Shown: positions 47,570-47,750 of the stretch, piece by piece
Layout of the letters: the number at the start of each line of letters is the position of its first letter
Numbering within the stretch: position 1 is the first letter of the stretch
Assembly: GCA_015233935.1 (NCBI GenBank)
Contig: JADFXB010000017.1
Coordinates: 1-47,750, forward strand
Reading direction: 5' to 3'
Length of the DNA stretch: 47,750 nt
From: Magnetococcales bacterium
Lineage (GTDB): Bacteria > Pseudomonadota > Magnetococcia > Magnetococcales > JADFXB01
The notes under the pieces: model-generated
Database searches by the model: none
The model's input: the letters and a program-made list of their open reading frames with translations, nothing else
What the model was told of the DNA's origin: nothing
Position numbers and translations under genes: made by a program

Positions 47570-47750
47570 CGTTGCAACGGGTCCCCTGGCTCCAAAGTTT
47601 TTGATGTGGATAGTAAGTTGGAAGCTGAAAATGTACGGGAGTACCTGGCCCGTTTGGCTGAGTTTAAGGAAATTTTTCCCCGCTATGTGGAGTGCAGAGT
47701 TTTGGGAGCGGTAGCAGGCATGGTTAAAGGTGAAAATGTGGACCGTTATG
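47570..47750 (+). pseudogene. Truncated or broken DUF3782-like protein, runs off the window
   Basis: After an in-frame TAG at 47567-47569, the frame reads GSPGSKVFDVDSKLEAENVR, then EYLARLAEFKEIFPRYVECR, then VLGAVAGMVKGENVDRY. This looks like the C-terminal part of DUF3782-type or related PD-(D/E)XK-like proteins ('VKSKLE..HV..FL..L..FK..FP.Y....V.GAVAG'). The sequence before it lacks a start and a continuous frame, so it is either a relic or begins at an internal GTG near 47606. The 3' end lies outside the window. Confidence 0.45.

Overview
The window looks like a chromosomal segment of a flagellated Gram-negative proteobacterium. The evidence is an RpoE/RseA/RseC/DegQ envelope-stress cluster, flagellar FliK-, FlhB- and FliB-like genes, large hybrid histidine kinases and a PstS-type periplasmic binding protein. 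I cannot fix the genus from sequence alone. No rRNA, tRNA or CRISPR array was seen.

Layout. 0-4.7 kb (+): the end of an aldehyde dehydrogenase, then a tightly overlapping run of an ATP-grasp ligase, a GtrB/DPM-type glycosyltransferase, a WecE-type sugar aminotransferase and a radical SAM/SPASM enzyme, probably for a surface glycan or amino sugar. 4.7-10.4 kb (-): a YfhO-like membrane protein, PstS, a membrane-anchored SbcC/YhaN-like ATPase and a small start-poor ORF. 10.6-14 kb (-): rpsU, then degQ-rseC-rseA-rpoE with a sigma-E-like promoter in front of rpoE. 14.2-15.9 kb (+): nadB. 15.9-17.3 kb (-): a ParA ATPase followed by a methionine-rich coiled-coil membrane protein. 17.5-20.3 kb (+): ppnP, yaaA, a FliK-like and a FlhB-C-terminus-like gene.

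20.3-29.2 kb is an accessory island. It holds an antitoxin-like relic, an intact AbrB/PIN toxin-antitoxin pair, and a 1375-residue protein that fuses a HigA-type helix-turn-helix to a nuclease-like domain, a P-loop-less NTPase-like region and a long helical C-terminus. That gene is bracketed by REP-like palindromic DNA and has a candidate autoregulatory operator. The island also holds an Rpn nuclease and a fragment of a second one, a frameshifted BrnT relic, a C4-type antisense RNA in front of an AntA/AntB antirepressor (P1/P4-phage style), and a nucleotidyltransferase fragment. The HTH-nuclease-NTPase-like protein is my best candidate for an undescribed defence system.

29.2-47.7 kb is mostly core and signalling: a zinc-ribbon protein, a hybrid kinase (-), rarA, a FliB-like lysine methylase, a small unknown protein, a cNMP-binding protein, a 59-residue ORF with a hairpin leader, a Pro/Ala/Lys-rich membrane protein (-), an RSH protein whose (p)ppGpp synthetase site has decayed, a response-regulator c-di-GMP phosphodiesterase translationally coupled to a nitrate-sensor-type hybrid kinase, and xthA. 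The window ends with a small DUF2892 membrane protein and a broken ORF.
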